Below the pieces are notes generated by a model that saw nothing but the letters and a program-made list of their open reading frames with translations, had not been told where the DNA came from and made no database searches. The translations under genes and the position numbers were made by a program. Below are positions 39,470 to 49,016 of a stretch of DNA of 64,000 nucleotides, one piece after another. Source of the DNA: CAWCUU01 sp963798855 (GTDB taxonomy: Bacteria > Gemmatimonadota > Gemmatimonadetes > Longimicrobiales > RSA9); contig CAWCUU010000002.1 of assembly GCA_963798855.1 (NCBI GenBank), positions 682,001 through 746,000 on the forward strand. Reading direction: 5' to 3'. Each line of letters starts with the position of its first letter. Within the stretch, counting starts at the first letter, position 1.

Positions 39470-42400
39470 CTCGTCTTTGCCTCCTTCTTGTCCGTCTTCT
39501 GAGGCTCCTTCTTCACCGTCGGCAGTCCGGCCTTCTCCAGCAGGTCGTTCAGCTCCGGCAGCTGCGTGTTCAGGATGCCGTTCATCTTGCCGAGCTCGGC
39601 GTCCAGATCCTTCGACAGCATCTCGTACACGGTGGACATCTGCGCCGTAGGCTTCGCCTCCGCCTGCTCGACGGTCCCGAGCAGGGCGGCCAGCTTGTTG
39701 TTCAGCATGATCGGGTAGTTGAGCGGATCCTGGTTGCTGCGGTTCTTGGTCTGATAGATGTCCTCCTCGACCCGCTTCAGGCTGTCCCTGACCTGCGTCC
39801 CCTTCCGCTCGATCCCCGCGTCCCTGCTGCTTTTCAGACGGTCATCGATCTGGTCGTTGACGCCGCGGATCAGCAGCACGGCGTCGTTCGCCTTGCTGAC
39901 CGCGTCGCGGATCTTCGTCGCGAGGTCGAAGCGCTGCTGCAGATCGGCGACCGTGACCTTGCCCTGCAGCCGCGGGTCGATCTTGACCTCGAACGGCTGC
40001 GTCTGCGTCCTGCCGTCGGCCGTCAGCCGGACCTGATACTTCCCCGGAACGATCGTGGGCCCGGCGTTGCGCGCGGCCCAGAAGATCATCTGCGGGAACG
40101 AGGTGAAGCCGGACAGCCGCAGATCCCAGACGAAGTGGTTCAGTCCCGCCTCATCCGGGGCCTTGTCGCTCTGCCGGGGGCCGAAGAACTCCTCCTCCTC
40201 GTTGCCGGCGCTGTCCGCCTTCGCGGAATCGGGCTTGGGCGCGCCCTCGAACGTGCGCAGCACCTTCCCGGACGCGTCGAGGAAGTCGAGCTTCACGCTC
40301 TTCGCCGGCTGCTTCAGCGAGTAGTAGACGTTGACGCCGCGATCCACCGAGCGGATCGCCGGAGAGGGCTGGAACAGGTGCACGTCCGCCTGCGCGATCC
40401 GGGCATCGAGCTGCCGCAGCGGCGAGACGTCGTACATGATCCAGAAGCCGCGGCCGTGCGTGGCGAGCGCGAGGTCGTTGTCGCGCACCTGCAGGTCGGC
40501 AACCTGCGCGACGGGCAGGTTACGCGAGAAGCGCTGCCAGTGAGCGCCGCCGTCGAAGGAGACCCAGACACCGCGCTCGGTGCCGAGATAGAGCAGCCCC
40601 GGCCGGACCGGATCCTCGCGGATGCTGCGCGCGATCTCGTCGGGCGGGATGCCGGCCGAAATCTTCGTCCAGCTCTTGCCGTAGTCCGAGGTCCGATAGA
40701 TGTAGGGCGCGAAGTCTCCGAGCAGCCGGCGGGTGCCGGTCATGTACGCCTTGCCCGCCTGGTGCGGCGACACCTCGATCGTCGTGATCTTCACGAACTC
40801 GGGCATCCCCTTCGGAGTCACGTTCGTCCACGTCTTGCCGGCATCGCGGGTGACGTTGACGACGCCATCGTCGGAGCCGGCCCAGATCGTGTTCACGTCG
40901 TGGGGCGAGGGCGCCAGGGCGAAGATCGTGGCGTAGGTCTCGACCCCGGTCTGATCCTTCGTGATCGGTCCGCCCGAGGGACCCATCGTCTCCGGCGCGT
41001 GGCGAGTGAGGTCGGGGCTGATCCGCTCCCAGCTCTGCCCCTCGTTCGTCGTGCGGAATACGTGCTGCGACGTCGCGTAGAGCACGTTCGGATCAGCCGG
41101 CGAGAAGACGATCGGGTACGTCCACTGGAAGCGCTCCTGGATGTCCACCGCGGAGTACCCCATAGGGTTGTCCGGCCAGACGTTGATCGGCCGGTACTCC
41201 CCCGTGTCCCAGTCGAAGCGGGTCAGGTCGCCGCCGTAGGAGCCGGCGTAATAGACGCTCGGGTTCTTCGGATCGGGCGCGATGTAGCCGCTCTCGCCAC
41301 CGCCGACGGCCAGGAAGAAGCCGTCCCGGTTCGCCGAGAGGAAGCGCCAATCCTTGGACGGCACGCACGCCGTGCTGTTGTCCTGCTGAGCGCCGCACAG
41401 CCAGTACGGCTGATGGTAGTCCAGCGCGAGCCGGTAGAACTGAGCGGTCGGGAAGTCCTCCTCCGTCCACGTCTTTCCGCCGTTGACGCTGACGTTCGCG
41501 CCGCCGTCGTTCGCCTCGATCATCCGATCGGGATCGTTCGGCGCGATCCACAGGTCGTGGTTGTCGCCGTGCGGCACGCGGATCCGCGCGTCAAACTTCT
41601 TGCCGCCGTCCGTGGACTTGTAGACGCCGGTGTTCAGCGAATAGACCACGTCCTTGTTCAGAGGGTCGGCGATCACGTGCGTGTAGTAGAACGCGCGTTG
41701 GCGCAGCTTGCGCTCGTCGTTGGTGCGCTTCCACGTATTGCCCCCGTCGTCGGAGACGAAGACGCCGCCGGAATCCGCCTCGAGGATCGCGTAGACGCGG
41801 CTGTCGTCCGCCGGCGAGACGGAGACGTCCACCTTGCCGACGATCATGCCCTGCGGGATCAGGCCGGCGTTGTGTGTCAGCTCGGTCCACGTTTCGCCGC
41901 CATCGGTGCTGCGGAACAGGCCGCTGCCCTTGCCGCCGCTCGACATCCCCCACGGCTTGCGCCACGCCTCCCACAGCCCCGCGAAGACGATGTCCGGGTT
42001 CTTCGCGTCAATGTCGACCGCGACGCCGGCGGTGTTCGCGTCGCGGAACAGGACCTTCTTCCACGTCTGGCCGCCGTCCGTCGTGCGGAAGATCCCTCGC
42101 TCGGGATTCGGCTCGCCGTAGTGGCCGAACACCGCGGCGAACGCGCGGTCGCAGTTCTTCGGGTCCACGCGGATCTCGGAGATGTTGCGGCCGTTGGCGA
42201 GGCCGACGTGCTTCCACGTCTTGCCGGCGTCGGCGCTCTTGTAGATGCCGTCGCCGGACAGCACGTTGCCGCGCAGCTCCCGCTCGCCGGTGCCGATGTA
42301 GACGACATCGGGATTCGGCTCGCAGACGGCGACGGCGCCCACCGATGAGCTCTGTATCTGCCCGTCCGTGACCGGCTTCCAGGTCGCGCCTCCATCGGTC

Positions 42401-42660
42401 GTCTTCCACAGGCCGCCGCCGGTCGCGCCGAAGTAGTACTCGTTCGGGCGCGCGGCGCTGCCTGCCGCGGCAATGGATCGACCGCCGCGCTGCGGGCCGA
42501 GGCTGGTGTACTGCAGCCCAGCGAACAGCGAGGTATCGAAGGCCGCCGGGGCGGGCGCGGTCGGCTGTTGTGCGCGCGCGGCGACCGGTGCGAGCGCGAG
42601 CGCGGCCACCGCCGCGGCGAATGCCAACGCGCGTCCCGCATCCCTGCAACCGTAGAGCAT
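39466..42660 (-). CDS. Secreted BNR/sortilin-like repeat protein, 1064 aa
   Basis: A large exported protein. After the signal peptide (ALAFAAAVAALALAPVAARA) come repeated beta-propeller blades with the Asp-box pattern GxWKTTDGGATWK, IYKSADAGKTWKH, GIFRTTDGGQTWKK, GLFRSTDGGETW through ~residue 740, like VPS10/BNR glycosyl-hydrolase-like propellers. The C-terminal third has a Fn3-like strand region and a helical end. No hydrolase residues are certain; a role in binding or degrading extracellular polymers is inferred. The ATG at 42660 follows GGGAGA; an ATG at 42699 would overlap the preceding gene. It lies in an operon with a TonB receptor and a second BNR protein. Confidence 0.85.
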   Translation of the reverse strand: MLYGCRDAGRALAFAAAVAALALAPVAARAQQPTAPAPAAFDTSLFAGLQYTSLGPQRGGRSIAAAGSAARPNEYYFGATGGGLWKTTDGGATWKPVTDGQIQSSSVGAVAVCEPNPDVVYIGTGERELRGNVLSGDGIYKSADAGKTWKHVGLANGRNISEIRVDPKNCDRAFAAVFGHYGEPNPERGIFRTTDGGQTWKKVLFRDANTAGVAVDIDAKNPDIVFAGLWEAWRKPWGMSSGGKGSGLFRSTDGGETWTELTHNAGLIPQGMIVGKVDVSVSPADDSRVYAILEADSGGVFVSDDGGNTWKRTNDERKLRQRAFYYTHVIADPLNKDVVYSLNTGVYKSTDGGKKFDARIRVPHGDNHDLWIAPNDPDRMIEANDGGANVSVNGGKTWTEEDFPTAQFYRLALDYHQPYWLCGAQQDNSTACVPSKDWRFLSANRDGFFLAVGGGESGYIAPDPKNPSVYYAGSYGGDLTRFDWDTGEYRPINVWPDNPMGYSAVDIQERFQWTYPIVFSPADPNVLYATSQHVFRTTNEGQSWERISPDLTRHAPETMGPSGGPITKDQTGVETYATIFALAPSPHDVNTIWAGSDDGVVNVTRDAGKTWTNVTPKGMPEFVKITTIEVSPHQAGKAYMTGTRRLLGDFAPYIYRTSDYGKSWTKISAGIPPDEIARSIREDPVRPGLLYLGTERGVWVSFDGGAHWQRFSRNLPVAQVADLQVRDNDLALATHGRGFWIMYDVSPLRQLDARIAQADVHLFQPSPAIRSVDRGVNVYYSLKQPAKSVKLDFLDASGKVLRTFEGAPKPDSAKADSAGNEEEEFFGPRQSDKAPDEAGLNHFVWDLRLSGFTSFPQMIFWAARNAGPTIVPGKYQVRLTADGRTQTQPFEVKIDPRLQGKVTVADLQQRFDLATKIRDAVSKANDAVLLIRGVNDQIDDRLKSSRDAGIERKGTQVRDSLKRVEEDIYQTKNRSNQDPLNYPIMLNNKLAALLGTVEQAEAKPTAQMSTVYEMLSKDLDAELGKMNGILNTQLPELNDLLEKAGLPTVKKEPQKTDKKEAKTS

Positions 42661-42686
42661 TGCGGCTCTCCCTGGCTCGAGTTCCA

Positions 42687-45455
42687 CTACTCCACCCATC
42701 CCTTCGCCACCGTGAACGTCTCGGTCATCGTCTTTCCGGCCGCCTTCAGCGTTACCGAATAGCGGCCGGGAAGGACCTGGCGCAGCTCCGACGGCGAGGT
42801 CGGACCGCCCAGCTCACGCGGCCGCGGCTGGCTCGCCTCGAGGTCCCAGGTCACTTGGTGAACGCCCGGTCGGCCACTGCCGCTCAGCGTCCGCACCACC
42901 TTGCCCTCGCCCTCGCCCTCGCCCTCGCCCTTGCCCTCGCCCTTGCCCTCGCCCTGCGAAGCCCGCCGGATCGTGAGCGAGACGTCCTTGCCCTCATCAT
43001 CGCGCAGATAGTAGGTGATCACCGCGCTCTTCGGCGGGTTCGTCCCCGTGAACGGCACGTCGCCGAAGGAGGCGTAGGTGTCCGCGTCCTCGAAGATCCG
43101 ACCGGGTCGGACTGACAAGAGCTGCGCGGGCTCCTGCATCGCCGATACGGTCATCTTCTGCAGCGGTCGGACATCCAGGATGTAGACGCTGCGGCCGAAC
43201 GTGCCGATGACGAGGTCGCCGCCGCCCGGTCCGAAGTTGACGTCGCGGATGGGAACGGTCGGCAGGTTGCGGAGCCGGGTCCAGTGCGAGCCGTCATCGT
43301 TGCTGACATAGAGCCCGCGCTCGTCACCGACGTAGATCAGGTGCGGGTTGACGCGGTCCTGCCGCACGACGTAGCTGCCTGCGTCATCGGGCAGACCGGC
43401 GCTGACGCGCGTCCAGCTCTTGCCGAGGTCGGTGGTGCGATAAACGTACGGATGGTAGTCGTCGCGCCTGTGGCAGTCGTAGGCGACGAAGGCCGTTCCA
43501 CGATCGTGCGCGGAGGCGTCGATCTCGGCGACGAAGCAATGTCGCGGCGCCTCGTCTGGAATCCGCTCCGTCAGATTCGTCCAGCTCGTGCCGCCATCGG
43601 TGGTGACCCAGAGCAGGCCGTCGTCCGAGCCCGTCCACAGCAAGTTGCGGTCGAGCGGCGACTCCGCGATCGAGTGGATCGCGCCGTACGAGGTGTAGCC
43701 GGTGATCGGCTCCGGATTCCTGCGGTTCTGCCGGGTCATGTCAGGGCCGATGATCTTCCAGGAATCGCCTCGATCAGTGAGCCGGAAGAGGTAGTTGCCG
43801 CCGAGGTACAGCACGGTCGGGTCGAAGTGTGATATGATGAACGGCGTCGTCCACCCCCAGCGGAACTCGTAGCCGCTCTCGGCTCCCGCGTCCTCGGCGT
43901 GCGGTTGCAGGTTCTCCGACTCCCAGGTGTTCATGTCCACCCGGTGGATCGTGCCGAACTGGTATTCGGCATAGAGGATGTTGCCGCTGTCCGGCGAGAC
44001 GTGGGAGACCATGCCGTCGCCGCCGAAGACGGTCCGCCAGTCGCGGCTGGTGATCCCGACCTGCTCCGGCGTGGCCGAGGGGCCGCACCAGACGCCGTTG
44101 TCCTGCAGGCCGCCGCAGATGTGGTACGGCGACTTCGTGCTGTCGATCGATACCTCGTAGAACTGGCCGACCGGCATCTCGTGGTGCCACCACGCCTTGC
44201 CGGCATCGAAGCTGGTGTGAATGCCACCGTCGTTGCCGAGCAGCACGTGGTCCGGGTCGTGAGGATCGATCCACATCGCGTGGTTGTCGACGTGGATCTT
44301 GCCGGGTCTCGCCGCCGCGATCGTCTTGCCGCCATCCTCCGAGTAGCCGAGCAGCGTCCCGCCGAGCCAGAGCCGGTCCGCGTCGCTCGGGTCGACGAAG
44401 ACCTCGTTGTAGTAGTAGTCGGGGACGGCGCTGATGTCGTTCACGCGCGTCCAATTCTCGCCGGCGTCGTCGCTGCGGAAGAGCCCGCCGTGGCGGCTGA
44501 CCGAGGGACCGGTCGCGGACTCCGCGACCTGGATCACCGCATAGACCACGTTCGGCGCAGCCTTCGACACGCCGAGCCCGATGCGACCGAGCGCCTGCGT
44601 CGGCAGCCCGTTGCTCAGCGACGGGTCCGTCAGCCGCTTCCAGTTGCTGCCCCCGTCCGTTGACTTCCAGATGCCGCTGCCGGCGCCCGCGCCCTCCATG
44701 TGACCGCCACCCCAGCGCAACCGGTGCCACCCCGCCGCGTAGACGACGCTCGGGTCGTCCGGCTTCAGCCTGATGTCGATGAAGCCGGTCGTGTCGTCCA
44801 CGAACAGGACCTTCTGCCACGTCTTGCCGGCATCCGTCGTCTTGTAGACGCCCCGCTCCGGATTCGTGCCCCAGAGATGGCCGAGCGCCGCGACGTAGGC
44901 GGTGTTCGGGTCGCGTGGATCGACGGCGATGCGCCCGATCTCGCGCGTCGCCTCCAGCCCGACGTGCTCCCAGCTCGATCCGCCATCCTTCGAGCGATAG
45001 ACGCCGTCGCCCCAGCCCTGCGAGCGCAGCGAGTTCCTCTCTCCGGTGCCGACCCACACCACCTTCGGGTCCGACGGCGCGAGGGCCACATCCGCGACCG
45101 CCGCGAACGGCTGGTCCTCGAAGATCGGCTTCCACGTGACGCCGGCGTTCTGCGTCTTCCAGACGCCGCCGGTCGCGTAGCCGATGTAGATCGTCTTGTT
45201 CCCGCCCGTGTCCGGCACCGCTATGGACGTGACGCGCCCCGCCTGGTTCGCCGGTCCGATCGAGCGCGGCTCGAACGGCGCGACGAGCGCGCTGTCCAGA
45301 ACGCCCTTCGAGGGTGCGCCGCGCTGCTGCGCGACCGCCGGGAGCGGCGCCGCGAGGCCGAGCGCGGCGGCGACGGCCAGCGCCCGCGGCCCGGCCGCGA
45401 CCCGCGTTGTGTGATTCCGCATCGAGCAGGGCGAACGCGTGTTCAGGAGCCGCAT
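42687..45455 (-). CDS. Secreted BNR/sortilin-like repeat protein, 922 aa
   Basis: A paralogue of the following gene: signal peptide (RALAVAAALGLAAPLPAVAQ), then Asp-box blades GGVWKTQNAGVTWK, GVYRSKDGGSSWEH, GVYKTTDAGKTWQK, GIWKSTDGGSNWKR, GLFRSDDAGENWTR and others. The C-terminal part includes a low-complexity Glu/Gly/Lys run encoded by a hexanucleotide repeat, then a strand domain ending ETFTVAKGWVE. I place the start at ATG 45455, after GAGGA; an ATG at 45482 overlaps the receptor stop (ATGA) and an ATG at 45422 gives the shortest signal peptide. Paired secreted BNR proteins next to a TonB receptor suggest capture of an extracellular substrate. Confidence 0.85.
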   Translation of the reverse strand: MRLLNTRSPCSMRNHTTRVAAGPRALAVAAALGLAAPLPAVAQQRGAPSKGVLDSALVAPFEPRSIGPANQAGRVTSIAVPDTGGNKTIYIGYATGGVWKTQNAGVTWKPIFEDQPFAAVADVALAPSDPKVVWVGTGERNSLRSQGWGDGVYRSKDGGSSWEHVGLEATREIGRIAVDPRDPNTAYVAALGHLWGTNPERGVYKTTDAGKTWQKVLFVDDTTGFIDIRLKPDDPSVVYAAGWHRLRWGGGHMEGAGAGSGIWKSTDGGSNWKRLTDPSLSNGLPTQALGRIGLGVSKAAPNVVYAVIQVAESATGPSVSRHGGLFRSDDAGENWTRVNDISAVPDYYYNEVFVDPSDADRLWLGGTLLGYSEDGGKTIAAARPGKIHVDNHAMWIDPHDPDHVLLGNDGGIHTSFDAGKAWWHHEMPVGQFYEVSIDSTKSPYHICGGLQDNGVWCGPSATPEQVGITSRDWRTVFGGDGMVSHVSPDSGNILYAEYQFGTIHRVDMNTWESENLQPHAEDAGAESGYEFRWGWTTPFIISHFDPTVLYLGGNYLFRLTDRGDSWKIIGPDMTRQNRRNPEPITGYTSYGAIHSIAESPLDRNLLWTGSDDGLLWVTTDGGTSWTNLTERIPDEAPRHCFVAEIDASAHDRGTAFVAYDCHRRDDYHPYVYRTTDLGKSWTRVSAGLPDDAGSYVVRQDRVNPHLIYVGDERGLYVSNDDGSHWTRLRNLPTVPIRDVNFGPGGGDLVIGTFGRSVYILDVRPLQKMTVSAMQEPAQLLSVRPGRIFEDADTYASFGDVPFTGTNPPKSAVITYYLRDDEGKDVSLTIRRASQGEGKGEGKGEGEGEGEGKVVRTLSGSGRPGVHQVTWDLEASQPRPRELGGPTSPSELRQVLPGRYSVTLKAAGKTMTETFTVAKGWVE
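42901..42957. repeat. Coding hexanucleotide repeat
   Basis: About nine copies of CCCTCG or CCCTTG (plus strand) lie in frame inside the 922-aa BNR gene and encode alternating Gly-Glu and Gly-Lys residues. Six is a multiple of three, so copy changes would keep the frame and alter only linker length. Confidence 0.75.
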
Positions 45456-45478
45456 GGCGACGTTTCCTCGAGAGTGGC

Positions 45479-47551
45479 TCATCGGAGACGGATCTGGAGC
45501 CGGAGCGTGCGCCCGGGCTGGGGCAGTCCGCACTGATCGAAGACCGCGCTGTCGGCGACGTTGTCGACGGCGAGAAGGGCGGAAAGCCGGGAGAACCTGG
45601 CCCGACCGAGCCGGAGCTCCGCGCGCAGAGAGGCGTCCGCGACGGTGCTGGCGGGCACCGGCAGCATCTCGGGCGTGTCGGGGCTGACGCACTTCTGGCG
45701 CCCGACGTAGCGAAGGTCTGCCGCCGCCGCAAGCCGAGGCGCGAGGGGCGCGCTCACCCCGAGCCGGCCGGCGAGGGCAGGCTCGTACTCGGGCTCGCCT
45801 GGCGAACCGGCGCCCGGCTCCATCAGCCGGACGCGCTGCAGCGTCGCGTCGCCGCTGAGCGTCGTGCCGAGCGGAGCGGCCCAGCTCCCGAGCACCTCGA
45901 CGCCCGTGCTCCGGATCTCGCCGCGGTTCACTCGCTGGAACTTCGAGTCGCCTCCGGCGTCCACCCTGATCCGCTCGATCGCGCCGGAAAGGCGGTGGTG
46001 GAACGCGACGGTCTGGAGGCGCCATGCGCCGCTCCCCGCCGTCACGCCGGCCTCGCCGGCGGTCAGCACTTCCGGCCGCAGTCCCGGGTTCGGCTCGAAG
46101 CGGCCCAGAGCACCGGAGTAGAGCTCCCGGAGCGACGGAAAGCGGGCTCTGCGACTGAGCGCGCCATGCAGGACGAGGGACTCGCTCAGACCCGCCGTGA
46201 CGCCGAGACGCGCGGCCCAGTCCGTGAGGCTGCCGAGTGCCGGCTTGTCGGCAGATTCGGGCGTATCGGCCGCGTCCAGTGCAAGCCCGATCGTCGAGCG
46301 CAGCGCCGCGGTCCCCGCGGCTCGGCCGCTCCACTCGAGCTCCCCGGCGAGACTCGAGAGCCGTTGTCGGTAATCCGCGGCGCCGCCCGGGCGGAGCACC
46401 TCGTGGTGGGTGACGTCCGCGTACGTGGCCGCGGCCCGCACATCGAAGCCGGCGCCGGGCATCGTGTTCGCGGACAGTCGAGCGGTAAGCGTACGGTCGC
46501 GGTCCCTCTCCCCGCCGATCGGGCTGTCGTAGTCCGACGTCGCGAACTCGTCGATGTCGGTCGCGCCGGCGTCCAGCCCCAGCGCGAGCTCTGCACCGGC
46601 TCCGCCCGGCTCCGTCGCCTGACGCCCCGTCGCGGCGGAGAGCGTCGCCAGCAGTCGCTGCTGGAGCGGGTATCGCCAGAGGCGGGGCTCCGCGGTGTGG
46701 GTTTCCGGCGGCACTCCTCGCTCCGCGCGGAATCCGGTCATCATGAGCGAGAGCCGCGGTCCGGGGGCTGTGCCGGATGAGCTGGCGAGGAACGCATCGA
46801 TCTGGGTCAGGTCGCTGTTCAGCCGGAGTGCATCGCCGAGCAGCGCCTGCTGGTCATCGCCGCACGGTCCGCTCTGCGTACCGTTATCCAGGCACGACCG
46901 AACGGCGCCGGACGGCGTCGGGAAGCCAGGCCGCTGCCGGTATCCGAGACCCGCCCGGTACCGCCAGGCGGCCGAGCTCCCGCCGCCGGTGAGACTCGCG
47001 CTGCGTCCGCCGACGTGATCGACCGTCACGCCCAGCTCGGCATCGGCGGCCGTGGGCAGCCCGCCCCGCGCCACGTCGATATCCACCGTACCGCCCAGCG
47101 CGTTCGGACCGGAAAGCAGGGAAGGCAGTCCGCGCACGAGCCGAACCTCGCGCGCGGAAGTGAGCGGAATGATGGACAGGTCGGTGCGGTGATCCCAGCC
47201 GAGCGTGATGGGAATCCCATCCACCACGACGGCGATCTGCCGGTCCTCCGCCCCGCGCAGTGCCGGCTGCGCCTCGCCCCGCGAGTTCGCGCGGATCTGG
47301 ATGAGCGGCAGCTCCCGAAGCACCTGCTCCAACGAAGGCGCGGCGGGGACCCCGAGCGAGTCCACGCGGATCACCACGGCGCTGGCGCCTCCCGCGGTCG
47401 CGATCGGCCGCGGCACGCTGACCACCAGGCGCGGCACCGCGTAGACGGGCCCTTCGGTGCTGTCGCGGCGCGCGCGCGCCGAGTCCGGCGCCTCCTGCGC
47501 GGCGGCGGGGACGTCGACGAGCGCGGCCGCGACGGCCGCGAGTAGCTTCAC
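45479..47551 (-). CDS. TonB-dependent outer-membrane receptor
   Basis: A 690-aa receptor. The signal peptide KLLAAVAAALVDVPAAAQ is followed by a plug domain: PSLEQVLRELPLIQIRANSR, PALRGAEDRQIAVVVDGIPI, SAREVRLVRGLPSLLSGPNA and LGGTVDIDV. The remaining ~520 residues form a 22-strand-type barrel ending TLRLQIRLR. It imports a large substrate using TonB energy. The GTG at 47551 gives a clean signal peptide; a TTG at 47620 would add 23 basic residues. It heads an operon with two secreted BNR proteins and a metalloenzyme, which may process the ligand. Confidence 0.87.
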   Translation of the reverse strand: MKLLAAVAAALVDVPAAAQEAPDSARARRDSTEGPVYAVPRLVVSVPRPIATAGGASAVVIRVDSLGVPAAPSLEQVLRELPLIQIRANSRGEAQPALRGAEDRQIAVVVDGIPITLGWDHRTDLSIIPLTSAREVRLVRGLPSLLSGPNALGGTVDIDVARGGLPTAADAELGVTVDHVGGRSASLTGGGSSAAWRYRAGLGYRQRPGFPTPSGAVRSCLDNGTQSGPCGDDQQALLGDALRLNSDLTQIDAFLASSSGTAPGPRLSLMMTGFRAERGVPPETHTAEPRLWRYPLQQRLLATLSAATGRQATEPGGAGAELALGLDAGATDIDEFATSDYDSPIGGERDRDRTLTARLSANTMPGAGFDVRAAATYADVTHHEVLRPGGAADYRQRLSSLAGELEWSGRAAGTAALRSTIGLALDAADTPESADKPALGSLTDWAARLGVTAGLSESLVLHGALSRRARFPSLRELYSGALGRFEPNPGLRPEVLTAGEAGVTAGSGAWRLQTVAFHHRLSGAIERIRVDAGGDSKFQRVNRGEIRSTGVEVLGSWAAPLGTTLSGDATLQRVRLMEPGAGSPGEPEYEPALAGRLGVSAPLAPRLAAAADLRYVGRQKCVSPDTPEMLPVPASTVADASLRAELRLGRARFSRLSALLAVDNVADSAVFDQCGLPQPGRTLRLQIRLR

Positions 47552-47646
47552 GCCACGCAGAGCGATCGGGGACCGTTCCAAGTTGCCGCGGAATCGGGTG
47601 CGGTGCGGCGGCCCACGCAATCCGCTCGCGGGCCGGAGTGGCTGCG

Positions 47647-47676
47647 ATCATACAGCGCGGCCGGTGGCACTCGCAA
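47647..47676 (-). promoter_or_regulatory. Candidate promoter of the TonB-receptor operon
   Basis: On the minus strand TTGCGA (47676-47671) and TATGAT (47652-47647) are 18 bp apart, with a TG just before the -10 box. It lies 96 bp before the proposed receptor start. The rest of the divergent gap to menC is high-GC without a clear signal. Confidence 0.4.
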
Positions 47677-47809
47677 CCGCGGACAGGCTGCTCCGTCCGC
47701 CCCGCGGGGCGTGCTCTTGTGCGCGTGCCGGCGCGTGCGGGTGCACCGCCCGCGTCCGTACATTGGCCGCATCGCCCGACGTCACGTGCCCTCGACCACG
47801 AGCGCAGCC

Positions 47810-48931
47810 ATGCTCCACATCGACCATATCGTCCTCCGCGAGATCCGGCTGCCGCTGCGCGAGCCGTTCCGCATCTCCTCCGGCGTCACGCGCGAGCGCC
47901 GCATCCTGCTGCTGCAACTCCACCATCCCGACGGCGACGTCGGCTGGTCCGAGTGCGTCGCCGACGAGCGGCCGAACTACAGCCCGGAGACGATCGAGAC
48001 GGCGAGGCTCGCGATCCGCGACTGGCTCGCGCCGCGGGTGCTGCACGAGGACTTCGCCGACCCGGGCGAGCTCGCCGCCGCCATGGACCACGGCATCCGC
48101 GGGCATCGCATGGCGAAGGCGGCCGTCGAGATGGGCGCGTGGGAGCTTCTGGCGCGAATGGAAAGCAGGCCGCTGAGCGCGCTGCTCGACGGGACCCGGG
48201 ACCGCATCGATGTCGGCATCTCGCTCGGCATCCAGGCCTCCCCCGACGCGCTCGCGCAGCGCGCCAGCGCCGCGTTCGAGCAGGGCTACAACCGCGTCAA
48301 GCTGAAGATCGCGCCGGGGAAGGACGTCCGGTTCGTAGCGGCCGTGCGCGAGGCCGTCGGTCCCGATCGGATGCTGTCGGTGGACGCGAACGCCGCATAC
48401 ACCCCCGCGGACGCCGACCACCTCGCGCGGCTCGACGAATTCGATCTGATCATGATCGAGCAGCCGCTGGAGCAGGAGGACCTGCTGCGACACGCCATAC
48501 TTCAGCGCCGACTGCGCTCATCGCTCTGCCTCGACGAGTCGATCACCAGCCCGGCCCGCGCCGAGGACATGATTGCGCTCGGCGCCGGTCGAATCATCAA
48601 CATCAAGCCGGGCAGGGTCGGCGGGTTCACGGCCTCGCGCGCGGTCCACGACATCTGCGCCGCGGCCGTCATCCCCGTCTGGTGTGGAGGAATGCTGGAA
48701 AGCGGCATCGGCCGCGCGCACAACGTCGCGCTCGCGTCGCTGCCGAACTTCCGGCTGCCGGGAGACTTGTCGCCGAGCGCCCGCTACTGGGAGCGCGACA
48801 TCGTGAAGCCCGAATGGACGATGGACGCGAGGGGGCGCATCACCGTGCCGCTGGACCGGCCGGGAATGGGGGTGGAGGTGGATCTGGACCGGGTGGAGGA
48901 TCTGACGGTGGCGCGGGAGACGCTGGACTGA
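47810..48931 (+). CDS. menC: o-Succinylbenzoate synthase / enolase-superfamily enzyme
   Basis: A 373-aa enolase-superfamily protein. The capping domain (LREIRLPLREPFRISSG) precedes the barrel with the catalytic Lys pair YNRVKLKIAPG, metal ligands DANAAY, MIEQPL and LDESI, and the second Lys in NIKPGRVGG. This arrangement matches o-succinylbenzoate synthase of menaquinone biosynthesis, also seen in N-acylamino-acid racemases. No other men gene lies nearby, so racemase activity cannot be excluded. The ATG at 47810 begins at MLHIDHIVL. It is a single gene, divergent from the receptor operon. Confidence 0.83.
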   Translation: MLHIDHIVLREIRLPLREPFRISSGVTRERRILLLQLHHPDGDVGWSECVADERPNYSPETIETARLAIRDWLAPRVLHEDFADPGELAAAMDHGIRGHRMAKAAVEMGAWELLARMESRPLSALLDGTRDRIDVGISLGIQASPDALAQRASAAFEQGYNRVKLKIAPGKDVRFVAAVREAVGPDRMLSVDANAAYTPADADHLARLDEFDLIMIEQPLEQEDLLRHAILQRRLRSSLCLDESITSPARAEDMIALGAGRIINIKPGRVGGFTASRAVHDICAAAVIPVWCGGMLESGIGRAHNVALASLPNFRLPGDLSPSARYWERDIVKPEWTMDARGRITVPLDRPGMGVEVDLDRVEDLTVARETLD

Positions 48932-48943
48932 CGGGCTAAGGCG

Positions 48944-49016
48944 AGGGCGAGGGGTTTCCATTGGCAGGGCCACGTGGGCCGGTCTGTCGTTTCATCGATC
49001 CCCTGCGCCTCGCCCT
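48944..49016. terminator. Shared hairpin between menC and the VWA gene
   Basis: AGGGCGAGG (48944-48952) and CCTCGCCCT (49008-49016) are perfect 9-bp arms around a 55-nt loop that includes a near-palindrome centred on CACGTG. The right arm overlaps the stop of the minus-strand gene. It may act as a weak bidirectional terminator. Confidence 0.35.

Noticed and set aside
45456..46334. Upstream extension of the 922-aa BNR gene
   Set aside because: The added ~290 codons are low-complexity and overlie the TonB receptor in another frame; the signal peptide marks the true start.
47552..47809. Cobalamin riboswitch before the TonB receptor
   Set aside because: A CAGCCACTCC stretch vaguely resembles the B12-box, but the rest of the conserved core is absent.
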